The notes: generated by a model from the letters alone, not told the origin. 64,000 bases of DNA from Chryseobacterium gotjawalense (GCF_030012525.1 NZ_CP124855.1:1364001-1428000); one strand, 5' to 3'; counted from the stretch's first letter, positions 47,023-55,544 are shown. Made by a program: numbers and translations.

Positions 47023-48501
47023 TTAGATCTTTAAACCTTCAAATAATGCAGCCAACTCCACAACGGCATAGGTGGTAGAATAATCGGAAACTGCATAAGG
47101 CAAAATCAAGTAGTTATTATGGATAATGGATCCGCATGAATACACGACATTGGGAACATATCCTTCCCGCTCGTTTGCCAACGGAATGAGTAACGGTTCT
47201 TCTAACCTTCCAATTTCTTTGGTCGGATCATCTAAATCCAGTAACGACGCGCCAATACAATATCTTCGCATCGGTCCTACTCCGTGGGTAATGATCAACC
47301 ATCCTTTTTCGGTCCAGATTGGCGATCCGCAATTTCCTATTTTCGAAAATTCCCACGCATATTTTGGTTTCTGAAGAAGAATTGGATTATCCCAAAGCGT
47401 ATTTCTATCAGAGAACATGATATAGTTATTAATTCCGTCTATCCGCGAAAGCATGGCATATTGCCCTTTTATTTTCCTGGGGAAAAATGCCAGATTTTTT
47501 CCCATCGCTCCTTTTCCGCGCAAAGGCATAATTCTGAAGGTGCAGAAATCTTCGGTGGAAAGAAACTTTGGCAAGATGGTATGACCATTATAAGCCGTGT
47601 AAGTAGCGTAAAACTTCACACTTCCATCATCATCTACAAACTGAACAAAACGGGCATCTTCGATCCCATTGCTTTCCGACTCTGAAATGGGATAAATAAC
47701 ACGTTCGCTAATGTCTGAGTCATGCTGGAATTCAATATCATAATAGGACTCCAGCAACCAGGCAATTTCTTCCAGAGCAATCCTTCTATCAGTACTTATG
47801 GTTGCATCCTTCAATGTACTGTCTACAGAGTTTTTTAAAGTAGCATAATCAAAATGATTGGGTAGATTTGCAACAATGTCGGTATAATACTTATCAGGAA
47901 TTTTCATCTCCTGCATTTTTTTCACAAACCTTCCTTTGTGGTAAGAAGTTTTTTGTAAAACTTCGGCCATATCCATCGATTTGCCGATACTCATCAGGTG
48001 TAAATCATTGTTTCTATCAAGTATTGCCCGCCGGAAAACGATAGATGAGATATGACCTTCTCCGGTTGCTCTGAACGAAATGATAACGCGCTTTTCGCCT
48101 TTCTCTAAATAAGTCTGATCAACATCCGGAATAATGGAAGGGTTAAAAAATGCAGTCGACTCAAGGGAATATTCCATCGTAAGATATGCACCTATAAGAA
48201 GTTTACGCTCCTCTGATATCTCATTGGCATTTACCTGCATTTGCTCAATAATCCCGATCACATTATTATAATGCTTCTTAAAAAGAAAAGTAATGTGACG
48301 ATGCCTATAGGCAAACTCTCTTAATGTTTGGTTTAAAGCGGTATGAACTTCGCACTCACTCATCGCAAAGACCAATGCTAAAGTATCTTTCGTCGCAGAA
48401 TCGCCATTCATAAAATACCGTGCTACTACCCTACTGGAGTCAGGCAGAAAATGCAATTGTTTTCGTGTAACTGGAACTCTCATCGTATTGATTTTGAACA
48501 T
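47023..48501 (-). CDS. Long-form GH130 family protein, 492 aa
   Basis: The beta-propeller half (about 135-490) has the GH130 features: RATGEGHISSIVFRRAI, the catalytic Asp282 in NGIEDARFVQF, GNCGSPIWTEKGW and ITHGVGPMRRYCIGASLLDL. A helical N-terminal part of about 130 residues (SSRVVARYFMNGDS ...) is absent from the short GH130 at 3062. This long class includes beta-1,2-mannoside-active enzymes and uncharacterised groups; hydrolase or phosphorylase cannot be decided. There is no signal peptide. It faces the GT4-toroid gene convergently. ATG at 48483 (MRVPVTRKQ) is an equally good start. Confidence 0.85.
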   Translation of the reverse strand: MFKINTMRVPVTRKQLHFLPDSSRVVARYFMNGDSATKDTLALVFAMSECEVHTALNQTLREFAYRHRHITFLFKKHYNNVIGIIEQMQVNANEISEERKLLIGAYLTMEYSLESTAFFNPSIIPDVDQTYLEKGEKRVIISFRATGEGHISSIVFRRAILDRNNDLHLMSIGKSMDMAEVLQKTSYHKGRFVKKMQEMKIPDKYYTDIVANLPNHFDYATLKNSVDSTLKDATISTDRRIALEEIAWLLESYYDIEFQHDSDISERVIYPISESESNGIEDARFVQFVDDDGSVKFYATYTAYNGHTILPKFLSTEDFCTFRIMPLRGKGAMGKNLAFFPRKIKGQYAMLSRIDGINNYIMFSDRNTLWDNPILLQKPKYAWEFSKIGNCGSPIWTEKGWLIITHGVGPMRRYCIGASLLDLDDPTKEIGRLEEPLLIPLANEREGYVPNVVYSCGSIIHNNYLILPYAVSDYSTTYAVVELAALFEGLKI

Positions 48502-48591
48502 CTAAGGTACAACGAAGAATAAAAAAACAATAAATTGCAACGATAAAATTATGTTAAAGTTTTATTCTTAACTTCCAGAAACAACAAGAAG

Positions 48592-48611
48592 CCGTCTCAA
48601 TACTGAGACGG
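48592..48611 (+). terminator. Left-end IS hairpin terminator
   Basis: CCGTCTCA pairs perfectly with TGAGACGG around a 4-base loop and is followed by eight T on the plus strand. It blocks plus-strand transcription entering the IS from the left, and uses part of the inverted repeat. Confidence 0.75.
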
Positions 48612-48689
48612 TTTTTTTTGTTTTTTTTCTACATTTTTTTTGGTGAAATTATTAGATTTTATTATCTTTAAGTATTGATAATCAATGAC

Positions 48690-50228
48690 ATGAATATTAA
48701 ATTTAAGGATTATAACCAACAACAAAACTGGTTATTCCCGCCATCAATCGAAGAGTTGATTCCTGAGAGTCATCCGGTTCGGATTGTCAATGGAATAATT
48801 GAGCAACTGGATCTGAAATTGCTCATTGAAGAATACAGCAAAGATGGCAAACCAAGCTTTCATCCCAAGATGATGCTTAAGGTGATGGTTTACGCTTATA
48901 TGGATAATACGTATTCCAGCAGGAAGATCGAAAAAGCGATGCGCGAGAATATTAATTTCATGTGGCTATCGGCTCAACAGGTTGCAGACCATAATACTAT
49001 TGCCCGTTTTCGGAGCAAGAAACTCAAGACTATTTTCAAAGATATTTTTAAACAGGTCGTCCTGTTATTAGCCGAGGAAGGACTCGTTAGTTTGAAAGAA
49101 GTTTTTACCGATGGCACCAAGATAGAGTCTATTGCCGGGAGGTACACCTTTGTTTGGGGCAATGCCATTAAAACCAGAAAAGAAAAGATGGCAGAGCAAC
49201 TTGAGCAAATGTGGAACTATGCTCAAAGCATTGCTGATGAAGAAGACAGCGATCCTACGCCACCGGAGTTTAAAACCATCGATAAAGATAAAATAGAGAA
49301 GACCGCCAAGAAAATAGAAGAGATTATCAGCAAAAACCCGAAGGCTTCTACTAAAGCAAAGGCAAAACTGAGATACATTCAAAAGAATTTTTCTCAGAAC
49401 CTGGATAAATACGAGGAGCAGGAAAAACTTTTAGCAGGTCGTGGCAGCTACAGCAAGACCGATCCCGACGCTACCTTTATGCGCATGAAAGATGATCATA
49501 TGCAGAATGGGCAGCTTAAACCCGCCTACAATGTGCAGGTAAGTTCCGAATCCCAGTTCGTCATTCATTATAGTTTGCACCAAACCACCAACGATTTAAA
49601 TACGCTCAAACCACACCTTAATACTTTTGAAGATCTTTATCAGTTTTTACCGGAAGAACTCACCGCTGATGCAGGTTACGGCAGTGAAGAAAACTATGAT
49701 TTTCTGGAAGAAAAAAATATAGAAACCTTCGTAAAATACAACACCTTCGATAAGGAACAGGGGATTTTAAAATCGAAAAGAAAGAAAATCAACGAGGACT
49801 TCCATCGCGATAAACTCTATTATAACGAAGAGAAAGATCAATACATCTGTCCGATGGGACAACCAATGAACAAAATCACCAACCGAAATCGAAAAACCAA
49901 AAGCGGCTATGCTCAGACAAGCTCACTTTACCAAGCTCAAAACTGCAATGGTTGCCCGCTGCGAGGGACTTGCCATAAAGCCCAGGGAAACAGAGTAATA
50001 GAACGGAACCAAAATTTAGAACGGCATAAGGACAGAGTTCGGGAAAATCTCTTAAGTGAACTAGGTGAAATAAAACGCAGACAACGCACTGCCGATGTAG
50101 AGCCTGTATTCGCGCATATCAAATCCAACCGGAACTTCAAGCGTTTTACGCACATCGGAATAGAAAAAGCAGAACTGGAGTTCGGATTACACGCTTTAGC
50201 ACATAATCTAAGAAAGAAAAGTGCTTAA
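48690..50228 (+). CDS. IS1182-family transposase, 512 aa
   Basis: This is a DDE transposase. The N-terminal domain (NWLFPPSIEELIPESHPVRI ... YMDNTYSSRKIEKAMREN) is typical. The catalytic core follows: first Asp in EVFTDGTKIES, second in ELTADAGYGSEENYDFLE, and the final Glu in the C-terminal RRQRTADVEPVFAHIKSN region. It also has the zinc-like YICPMGQPM and CNGCPLRGTCH pair. The ATG at 48690 is preferred to a TTG at 48675. The gene looks intact and probably active. Confidence 0.92.
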   Translation: MNIKFKDYNQQQNWLFPPSIEELIPESHPVRIVNGIIEQLDLKLLIEEYSKDGKPSFHPKMMLKVMVYAYMDNTYSSRKIEKAMRENINFMWLSAQQVADHNTIARFRSKKLKTIFKDIFKQVVLLLAEEGLVSLKEVFTDGTKIESIAGRYTFVWGNAIKTRKEKMAEQLEQMWNYAQSIADEEDSDPTPPEFKTIDKDKIEKTAKKIEEIISKNPKASTKAKAKLRYIQKNFSQNLDKYEEQEKLLAGRGSYSKTDPDATFMRMKDDHMQNGQLKPAYNVQVSSESQFVIHYSLHQTTNDLNTLKPHLNTFEDLYQFLPEELTADAGYGSEENYDFLEEKNIETFVKYNTFDKEQGILKSKRKKINEDFHRDKLYYNEEKDQYICPMGQPMNKITNRNRKTKSGYAQTSSLYQAQNCNGCPLRGTCHKAQGNRVIERNQNLERHKDRVRENLLSELGEIKRRQRTADVEPVFAHIKSNRNFKRFTHIGIEKAELEFGLHALAHNLRKKSA

Positions 50229-50238
50229 ATGGAGCACT
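50220..50238 (+). terminator. Terminator overlapping the transposase stop
   Basis: AGTGCT pairs with AGCACT across TAAATGG, and the stem is followed by six T. The stop codon lies at the base of the loop, so the hairpin ends the transposase transcript directly. Confidence 0.7.
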
Positions 50239-50307
50239 TTTTTAGACTATTCTGAAAAACCACATTATCATCTAAAAATTTAACGTCTTAAAAAAGAAAA
50301 TTAAAAA

Positions 50308-50333
50308 CCGCCTCAAATTTTATTTTGAGACGG
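50308..50333 (-). terminator. Right-end IS hairpin terminator
   Basis: CCGCCTCAAA pairs with TTTGAGACGG with one mismatch. On the minus strand it is followed by GTTTTTAATTTTC, so it would stop transcription coming in from the tRNA side. It includes part of the right inverted repeat. Confidence 0.6.
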
Positions 50334-50400
50334 CTTCTTGAACACCAAATCACAAAATATTAATATGAAAAAAAAAATTACTTCCGAAAAAGTAATTTTG

Positions 50401-50473
50401 TGACCCGGCTGGGATTCGAACCCAGGACCCATACATTAAAAGTGTATTGCTCTACCAGCTGAGCTACCGAGTC
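50401..50473 (-). tRNA. tRNA-Lys (UUU), copy 1
   Basis: The 73-base cloverleaf has acceptor stem GACTCGG/CCGGGTC with discriminator A, D-arm GCTCAGCTGGTAGAGC and T-arm with GGTTCGAATCC. The anticodon loop CTTTTAA gives anticodon UUU. The 3' CCA is not encoded. It is identical to the copy at 50639-50711. Confidence 0.97.
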
Positions 50474-50516
50474 TAGAACTGCAAATAAGAAATCTGCTTT
50501 CTAAAATTTTTGTTTG

Positions 50517-50599
50517 TGCCTGCGACTGGACTCGAACCAGCACATCCTTAGGAAACCACCCCCTCAAGATGGCGTGTCTACCAATTTCACCACGCAGGC
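50517..50599 (-). tRNA. tRNA-Leu (GAG)
   Basis: The 83-base type II tRNA has acceptor GCCTGCG/CGCAGGC with discriminator A. The anticodon stem CCATC/GGTGG encloses TTGAGGG, giving anticodon GAG. The long variable arm carries TTTCCTAAGGA, and the T-loop is GGTTCGAGTCC. It lies between two tRNA-Lys genes in one direction. Confidence 0.95.
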
Positions 50600-50607
50600 A
50601 AAAAAAA

Positions 50608-50625
50608 TCCGTAAAAACATACGGA
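50608..50625 (-). terminator. Terminator-like hairpin in the tRNA spacer
   Basis: TCCGTA pairs with TACGGA around a 6-base loop and is followed on the minus strand by seven T right before tRNA-Leu. It may limit read-through from the upstream tRNA-Lys or act as a processing signal. Confidence 0.5.
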
Positions 50626-50638
50626 GGTTTTTCGCTTG

Positions 50639-50711
50639 TGACCCGGCTGGGATTCGAACCCAGGACCCATACATTAAAAGTGTATTGCTCTACCAGCTGA
50701 GCTACCGAGTC
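50639..50711 (-). tRNA. tRNA-Lys (UUU), copy 2
   Basis: This tRNA is the same in sequence as the copy at 50401-50473, with anticodon UUU. It is first in the minus-strand tRNA transcript Lys-Leu-Lys and lies about 40 bases after a well-formed promoter. Confidence 0.97.
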
Positions 50712-50757
50712 GGTCACCTCTAAATATAAACTGTTGTGTTCTTGTTTTAGAGTGGTG

Positions 50758-50787
50758 CAAAGATACTTCTTTTTTTAAATTCTCAAA
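50758..50787 (-). promoter_or_regulatory. Promoter of the tRNA cluster
   Basis: On the minus strand a TTTG -33 element (50784-50787) and a TATCTTTG -7 element (50758-50765) are separated by 18 bases, a complete Bacteroidota sigma-A promoter. Transcription would start near 50751, about 40 bases before tRNA-Lys. Confidence 0.7.
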
Positions 50788-50818
50788 ATTTTTTTAGAAC
50801 TTTGTACAAAATAAAAAT

Positions 50819-51328
50819 ATGATAATTTCACTCATCGGGTATATGGGCAGCGGCAAATCTCACATTTCCAAACTTTTGAGCCAAAAACTTCACTTCAAAT
50901 TAATTGACTTAGACCGGGAAATATTTTTGAAAAACAGTATGACGATTCCCGAAATCTTCGAAAAAAAGGGTGAAATCTACTTTAGAAAACAAGAAAGACT
51001 TCTTTTAGAAGAAATTTTTGCCACCGAAAAAGATTGCATTTTAAGTTTAGGTGGTGGCACTCCGGCTTATTATAACAATATTGAACTCATTACCCAAAAA
51101 AGCGAAAGTATTTATTTACGAAGTTCAGTAAGAACATTGACGGAAAGACTGTTAAAACAAAAGCAAAAACGTCCGTTGATTGCAAAAATCCCTGATGAAG
51201 ATCTCCCTGAATTTATTGCGAAACATCTTTTTGAAAGACAGGTTTTCTACGGCCAGGCAAAATATACCGTAGCCACAGATGCTAAAACTCCTGAAGAAAT
51301 CGCCGATGAAATCATTGCCTTAATTTAA
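50819..51328 (+). CDS. aroK: Shikimate kinase
   Basis: This enzyme phosphorylates shikimate in aromatic amino acid synthesis. The 169-residue P-loop protein has GYMGSGKS (7-14), the shikimate-binding LIDLDREI, FRKQERLLLEE, LSLGGGTPAYYNN and a lid with RPLIA. The usual length is 160-180. Its stop overlaps the stop of the convergent S4 gene (TTAA), so the two transcripts must overlap. Confidence 0.93.
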   Translation: MIISLIGYMGSGKSHISKLLSQKLHFKLIDLDREIFLKNSMTIPEIFEKKGEIYFRKQERLLLEEIFATEKDCILSLGGGTPAYYNNIELITQKSESIYLRSSVRTLTERLLKQKQKRPLIAKIPDEDLPEFIAKHLFERQVFYGQAKYTVATDAKTPEEIADEIIALI

Positions 51329-51762
51329 TCTTCCTTAGAGTCATCTACATCACTGAAAAATAGGTCCCAGTCACTGTTTTCCATGTCAGAACTGCTGTCT
51401 CCTGCGACAAAGCCATCAAGTTCCCGTCGGTCTTTTTTGGTGGGTCTGCCTTCTCCTTTGTTTCGGTAATGTTCCTGATTGAGATTTCGTAATTTCAGAA
51501 TTTCATATTGTTCTTTTTCCGTGCGGTCTTCGATATGGAGCGGAACCAATTTTGGACCTATTCTGCTTTTAGGAATCTGTATAATTTTAATCTGGTAGTC
51601 GATCTGGTTTTTTCTAATTTTAACCAAATCTCCGTCTTTCACCTCTCTGGAGGATTTTACAGTCTGACCTGCGAGTGAGACTCTGTTCTTTTTAATCTCA
51701 TCTGCAGCAATGCTTCTGGTTTTATAAAAACGAACACACCATAAAAACTTATCTATTCTCAT
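51325..51762 (-). CDS. S4-domain RNA-binding protein (Hsp15/HslR-like)
   Basis: The S4 domain fills residues 1 to about 60 (MRIDKFLWCVRFYKTRSIAA, DEIKKNRVSLAG, VKDGDLVKIRK). A basic stretch GRPTKKDRRELDGF follows, and then an acidic tail (DSSSDMENSDWDLFFSDVDD). E. coli Hsp15 binds stalled 50S subunits carrying nascent chains and has the same start. The acidic C terminus is the main difference. It diverges from the lipoprotein gene at 51822. Confidence 0.87.
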   Translation of the reverse strand: MRIDKFLWCVRFYKTRSIAADEIKKNRVSLAGQTVKSSREVKDGDLVKIRKNQIDYQIKIIQIPKSRIGPKLVPLHIEDRTEKEQYEILKLRNLNQEHYRNKGEGRPTKKDRRELDGFVAGDSSSDMENSDWDLFFSDVDDSKED

Positions 51763-51772
51763 ATTTTATTTA

Positions 51773-51780
51773 TACTTTTG
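51773..51780 (+). promoter_or_regulatory. Candidate -7 box for the lipoprotein gene
   Basis: TACTTTTG matches TAnnTTTG 42 bases ahead of ATG 51822, within the 59-base divergent gap. No clear -33 TTTG lies at the right spacing. Confidence 0.35.
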
Positions 51781-51821
51781 CTGAATTAAATAATTTTAGC
51801 AATTTAATGATAATATTAAAT

Positions 51822-52529
51822 ATGAAAAAAACATTTTTGTTCCTTGCTCTGGCCTCCATTGCAATTACTTCCTGTAGAAAAGATGATGAGGAAAAAGTGA
51901 CACAAGTAAGTATAGAAACTCAAAATACCAATGATGACCTTGCTGCAAAGAAGTTTCTGGAGACCCATTACCTGGATGCAAAAGGAAATCTTAAAGATTA
52001 TGTAGACACGGACGTCATCAATGTAAAATTATCAAAATTAAATCCCGTAACCCTGCCTTCCGGTGTTATTTATATCATGAGACCCAATGCCCAGCCAAAC
52101 CCTGGAAAGGAAATAGGCAGTTCTGATATTGTAACATTAATGAGCACCTCGATGACTTATGTTGCGACCGATACTGATGGCAACGTCGCGTTCACCTCTC
52201 CTTACTCTTTTAGAAATACAATTAACGGCTCAGGAATCCCAGAGCTGGATCCTGCATATTACTATGTAAAACAATCTGTATTGGATAATGCAACTACCGA
52301 TCTGGCGAAACAACGCAGTTTCTATGAAATAGAAGGATTTAGAGAAGCGCTTCAGAAGTTCAAAGCTTATGATATTCCAAATGAGTCCAATTATAATTTA
52401 CAAGGCGTAATTATTGTACCTTCCCGTGCAGCTTTTGCGCGTGACGCTCATTTTAATTATAATAATATTTCGTTTAAAGACAGAAGTTTTATATTTAACT
52501 TCCAGGTTTATAAAACGGCCTCACGATAG
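51822..52529 (+). CDS. Lipoprotein with degenerate FKBP-like fold, 235 aa
   Basis: A lipoprotein signal ends at the Cys of LASIAITSC (about residue 18). The rest resembles the Bacteroidota FKBP-type peptidyl-prolyl isomerase lipoproteins: LPSGVIYIMRPNA near the start of the domain, FTSPYSFRNTINGSGIPELD, then a helix IEGFREALQKFKAYD and a final strand region LQGVIIVPSRAAFARDAHFN. Several active-site aromatic positions are not recognisable, so the isomerase activity is doubtful. ATG at 51822 is preferred to 51807. It has its own promoter and terminator. Confidence 0.7.
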   Translation: MKKTFLFLALASIAITSCRKDDEEKVTQVSIETQNTNDDLAAKKFLETHYLDAKGNLKDYVDTDVINVKLSKLNPVTLPSGVIYIMRPNAQPNPGKEIGSSDIVTLMSTSMTYVATDTDGNVAFTSPYSFRNTINGSGIPELDPAYYYVKQSVLDNATTDLAKQRSFYEIEGFREALQKFKAYDIPNESNYNLQGVIIVPSRAAFARDAHFNYNNISFKDRSFIFNFQVYKTASR

Positions 52530-52553
52530 AAAAGTACATTGCATAAAAAGATC

Positions 52554-52576
52554 AAGTTCCTTATTTCAAGGAACTT
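52554..52576 (+). terminator. Terminator of the lipoprotein gene
   Basis: AAGTTCCTT pairs perfectly with AAGGAACTT across a 5-base loop, and TTTT follows. It lies between convergent genes and precedes the recO stop. Confidence 0.75.
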
Positions 52577-52593
52577 TTTTATATCTAAACTTT

Positions 52594-53283
52594 CTATTCG
52601 AAAATCTGCCGAACGACCGCTAAGGAATTCGGTGTGTAGAAACCGGTGATGTGAATCCGGCAATAAATCATCAGTGCATCCAGAAACGAGCTTCTTTCGT
52701 CACGCTTCAGCTGGATTTCATAAGTATTAGGGCTATTTAAAAATCTTTTCCACAACGCAGAAATAGCTTCATCAAAAAAAGGATGAGAAACAGCATCTTC
52801 AAATATTCCACTTTCCGGATTTAGAAATTTCTGATCACCATACAACGGTGCAACTCCTGAGATGGAAAGAAACTTAAAAACAAAAGCCAAATACGCATCG
52901 TAATTTTGAGCGCTGATTTCTTTTCTTACTGATTCTATTTCTTTAAACAGCAATATATTTTTTCCTTCTTCGCGTAAAACCTGATGTAAGAAATCAGCAG
53001 TAAAAAACAAAATAGAATTCAAGGCAACTCCCTGAAAATCATAATGACCGGGAGCCAAGTCTATTTTTGAAATTCGGGATATTCTATTTTCTGTACCAGT
53101 TTTAGAAACAGTTATATTTAATAAATTAAGCGGAAAAAGATAGGGTTTCATTTTATTCTTGGCTGAATAAATTCCTTTTGCAAAAAAACTCTGAAAACCG
53201 TTTTCGATGGTGAAACAATGCAAGACTGCATCATTATCGCCATATTTTAAATAAGAAAGAAGAAAACAGTTTTGAGTTTGCAT
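52594..53283 (-). CDS. recO: DNA repair protein RecO
   Basis: This is the recombination mediator that loads RecA with RecR. The 229-residue protein has an N-terminal OB-fold (CFLLSYLKYGDNDAVLHCFT, GFQSFFAKGIYSAK) and a helical C-terminal domain ending TGFYTPNSLAVVRQIFE. The zinc-finger cysteines of many RecO proteins are absent, as usual in Bacteroidota. Its start shares a base with the porZ stop (TAATG), a pairing known from Flavobacteria. Confidence 0.9.
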   Translation of the reverse strand: MQTQNCFLLSYLKYGDNDAVLHCFTIENGFQSFFAKGIYSAKNKMKPYLFPLNLLNITVSKTGTENRISRISKIDLAPGHYDFQGVALNSILFFTADFLHQVLREEGKNILLFKEIESVRKEISAQNYDAYLAFVFKFLSISGVAPLYGDQKFLNPESGIFEDAVSHPFFDEAISALWKRFLNSPNTYEIQLKRDERSSFLDALMIYCRIHITGFYTPNSLAVVRQIFE

Positions 53284-55544
53284 TAATTCACCACCGCTAT
53301 TTTGGCAGTGGAGGTATCTGTTCCATCTTCATTGGTCATTAAGACAAAATAAATTCCAGATGCTACCCGCACACCGCGATGATTAGCAAGATTCCACTCA
53401 TAAGATCCACCGCGTGCTACGACCTGATGAACCAAATTACCAGCTGCATCGGTGATTCTGATATTTGTCTTTGCGGCTAAACCCCGAATTCGCACATTTC
53501 CTTTATACTGGGCATAAACGACAGGATTTGGATACACTAAAACATCGCCGAAGTTTTCAGTAACTTCCAAAACATCGCCTTGGTATACGACCACTCCGTC
53601 TAAGGTAACAAAATATACTTTTCCTGTTTTACTATCCACCTTAATGTCGGTAACACTATTAGTGGGAAGAGGGGAATTTTCTTTTGTAAAACGATTAATC
53701 GTCTTTTCTCCTGATGAATTTAAATAGAAGACTCCACCCTCATTAATTGATATCCATTTTTGATTTCCACTATCTACTTCGATCTGTAAAATACTGCTAT
53801 CTCGAAACAGCTCTTCACCAACATTATTTTCTTCAATTATTATGGGATCTACACTGGGATTATTTTGAATATTTGATACTGCAGAAGAAAGAATCCTCAC
53901 TCCACTATCAGTCCCAATCCACAAGTCACCTGAACGATCCATCGCTACTGAGATTATCCCCTCTGAGCTTGCTGGTAAACCTGCCATTTTTCGTACAAAA
54001 TAAATGTCATCATCCAAGACACTTGAGGTCCCTTTATAATTTACTGTAGCCAAAGCAGCATCTCTAGGTAGGGGTATCCAAATATAGCCATCAGAAATTA
54101 AAGGTTTCTGTACTCCTGTCCCCATCTTAAGGCTTTTATAAGAAAATGAATCCGAAGATTTGTCATAAGCCATCATTCCAGAATTTCCTGCATTATTTTC
54201 AATATCCAAATAGGCAACAGTACCAAAAAGATTATTTTTTTCATCGTATGCAAGACCTAGAGGCCTACCATGATAAAAATCTTTTCCTGTTGTGTACACT
54301 TTCTTTACCTCAAAATCTTTTCGAGAGGGATCATATTTCATTCTATATACACCTTGACTACTCGTTGGGATATAATTTGTAAAAAATACTTCTGTCATAT
54401 CCGACGGATTAGCGACTACATCCATCACATTAAATCCTAATGAGCTGTTAACAAAAAAGCTCGGATATATCCATTCTGAACCCGTGAAATAATAAAAACC
54501 AAGATTTTTAGCACTTGGAGATGCGTCATTATATCTGTTTGTTCTATTGCCCGTTGAAACATAAAGTTTATCGTCTATTAAGGAAATTTTGTATGATGTG
54601 TTATTATAAGGTCCATCTGGTTTTAAAACATCACCGTTTTCATTTAAAATTCCCGAAACTTTAGTACCTGCATAAATTTTTGAAAAGGAGAAAAATCCTG
54701 TATTCAGCTGCTCGGCTGTTGAATATGATTTTATCAGATTGCCGGTAATTCCGAAAACTGAAACTTCATTTAAATCTGCAACAATGATATTTTGGGGAGT
54801 TACAATAACATCCTGAATATTTAAAAAACTCTGTGGCAATGTCGAAAATGTGGTTCCATCTCCGTATGTCACCGTATTGACGTTAGCATAAGCTAAAATA
54901 CTTCCTGTAGCAATTTGGGTAAAACTTCCACCTGCAACCGTATCCCAACTGGTATAAATTGGAAAGGTCACATTCATTTCATGCTTTTTCAAACCAGTAG
55001 AGGTGGCAGCGTAAACGAAATTATCTTTAATTACTGCTTCTCTGGACGCCTGATAAGTACCTCCATTTATAAAAAAGGCAGAGTCGCCAAATTCTTTTTT
55101 ATCTAATCTGAAAACGGAAACCCCATAACCGACTGAAATTACGGCTAAATTCCCTGTAATAGAAATATGATTGATCTTTTTATCACCACTATATCCTGTT
55201 GCAATGGGAATATCTACAACATACGTAATCCCTTCGGGCGTAATCACATCTAATGATCCGTTTTTGTACCCTACCAGTCCAAATTTGGTTTCGGGGTTAT
55301 AATCAAAGGCGGAAATCTTCACTTCATGGAGTCCGTTGGCTTTTGATAATTTGGTGATCTCACCTGTCGCCGGAGTGTAGAAAAAGATTCCATTTTCTGT
55401 GGCTGCAATGAGTTTCCCACTGTCTTCCCGAATAGCCAAAACATTATTGTAAGAAAATAAATCTGACCATTTGGCCGAGGAAATTTTTTGCGCAGAAAAA
55501 TTCAGTGAAAAGAAAAAAAGTAAAAATGGCAGTATTTTTTTCAT
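53283..55544 (-). CDS. porZ: PorZ-like type IX secretion component
   Basis: The 753-residue protein begins with a signal peptide (MKKILPFLLFFFSLNFSAQ). Two seven-bladed beta-propellers (ATENGIFFYTPATGEITKL, GYKNGSLDVITPEGI; later DLWIGTDSGVRIL and KVYFVTLDGVVVYQGD) fill most of its length. It ends in a type IX secretion C-terminal domain (VLVYPNPVVYAQYKGNVRI ... GIYFVLMTNEDGTDTS). This is the PorZ plan; PorZ is part of the T9SS attachment complex on the cell surface. It is linked with recO and follows the nucleotidase gene by 4 bases. Confidence 0.88.
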   Translation of the reverse strand: MKKILPFLLFFFSLNFSAQKISSAKWSDLFSYNNVLAIREDSGKLIAATENGIFFYTPATGEITKLSKANGLHEVKISAFDYNPETKFGLVGYKNGSLDVITPEGITYVVDIPIATGYSGDKKINHISITGNLAVISVGYGVSVFRLDKKEFGDSAFFINGGTYQASREAVIKDNFVYAATSTGLKKHEMNVTFPIYTSWDTVAGGSFTQIATGSILAYANVNTVTYGDGTTFSTLPQSFLNIQDVIVTPQNIIVADLNEVSVFGITGNLIKSYSTAEQLNTGFFSFSKIYAGTKVSGILNENGDVLKPDGPYNNTSYKISLIDDKLYVSTGNRTNRYNDASPSAKNLGFYYFTGSEWIYPSFFVNSSLGFNVMDVVANPSDMTEVFFTNYIPTSSQGVYRMKYDPSRKDFEVKKVYTTGKDFYHGRPLGLAYDEKNNLFGTVAYLDIENNAGNSGMMAYDKSSDSFSYKSLKMGTGVQKPLISDGYIWIPLPRDAALATVNYKGTSSVLDDDIYFVRKMAGLPASSEGIISVAMDRSGDLWIGTDSGVRILSSAVSNIQNNPSVDPIIIEENNVGEELFRDSSILQIEVDSGNQKWISINEGGVFYLNSSGEKTINRFTKENSPLPTNSVTDIKVDSKTGKVYFVTLDGVVVYQGDVLEVTENFGDVLVYPNPVVYAQYKGNVRIRGLAAKTNIRITDAAGNLVHQVVARGGSYEWNLANHRGVRVASGIYFVLMTNEDGTDTSTAKIAVVN

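Larger units (their letters stand above)
48585..50340 (+). mobile_element. IS1182-family insertion sequence, intact
   Basis: A single full-length transposase gene is bounded by perfect 16-base inverted ends: CAAGAAGCCGTCTCAA at 48585-48600 and its complement at 50325-50340. The element is about 1.76 kb, the size usual for this family. Each end folds back on a second inward copy of CCGTCTCA or a close variant, forming terminators that face inward. A target-site duplication was not evident in the flanks. It sits between the GH130 gene and the tRNA cluster. Confidence 0.85.

Noticed and set aside
50436-50723. Open frames across the tRNA cluster on both strands
   Set aside because: They cover tRNA genes with complete cloverleafs, and their apparent peptides are translations of tRNA sequence.
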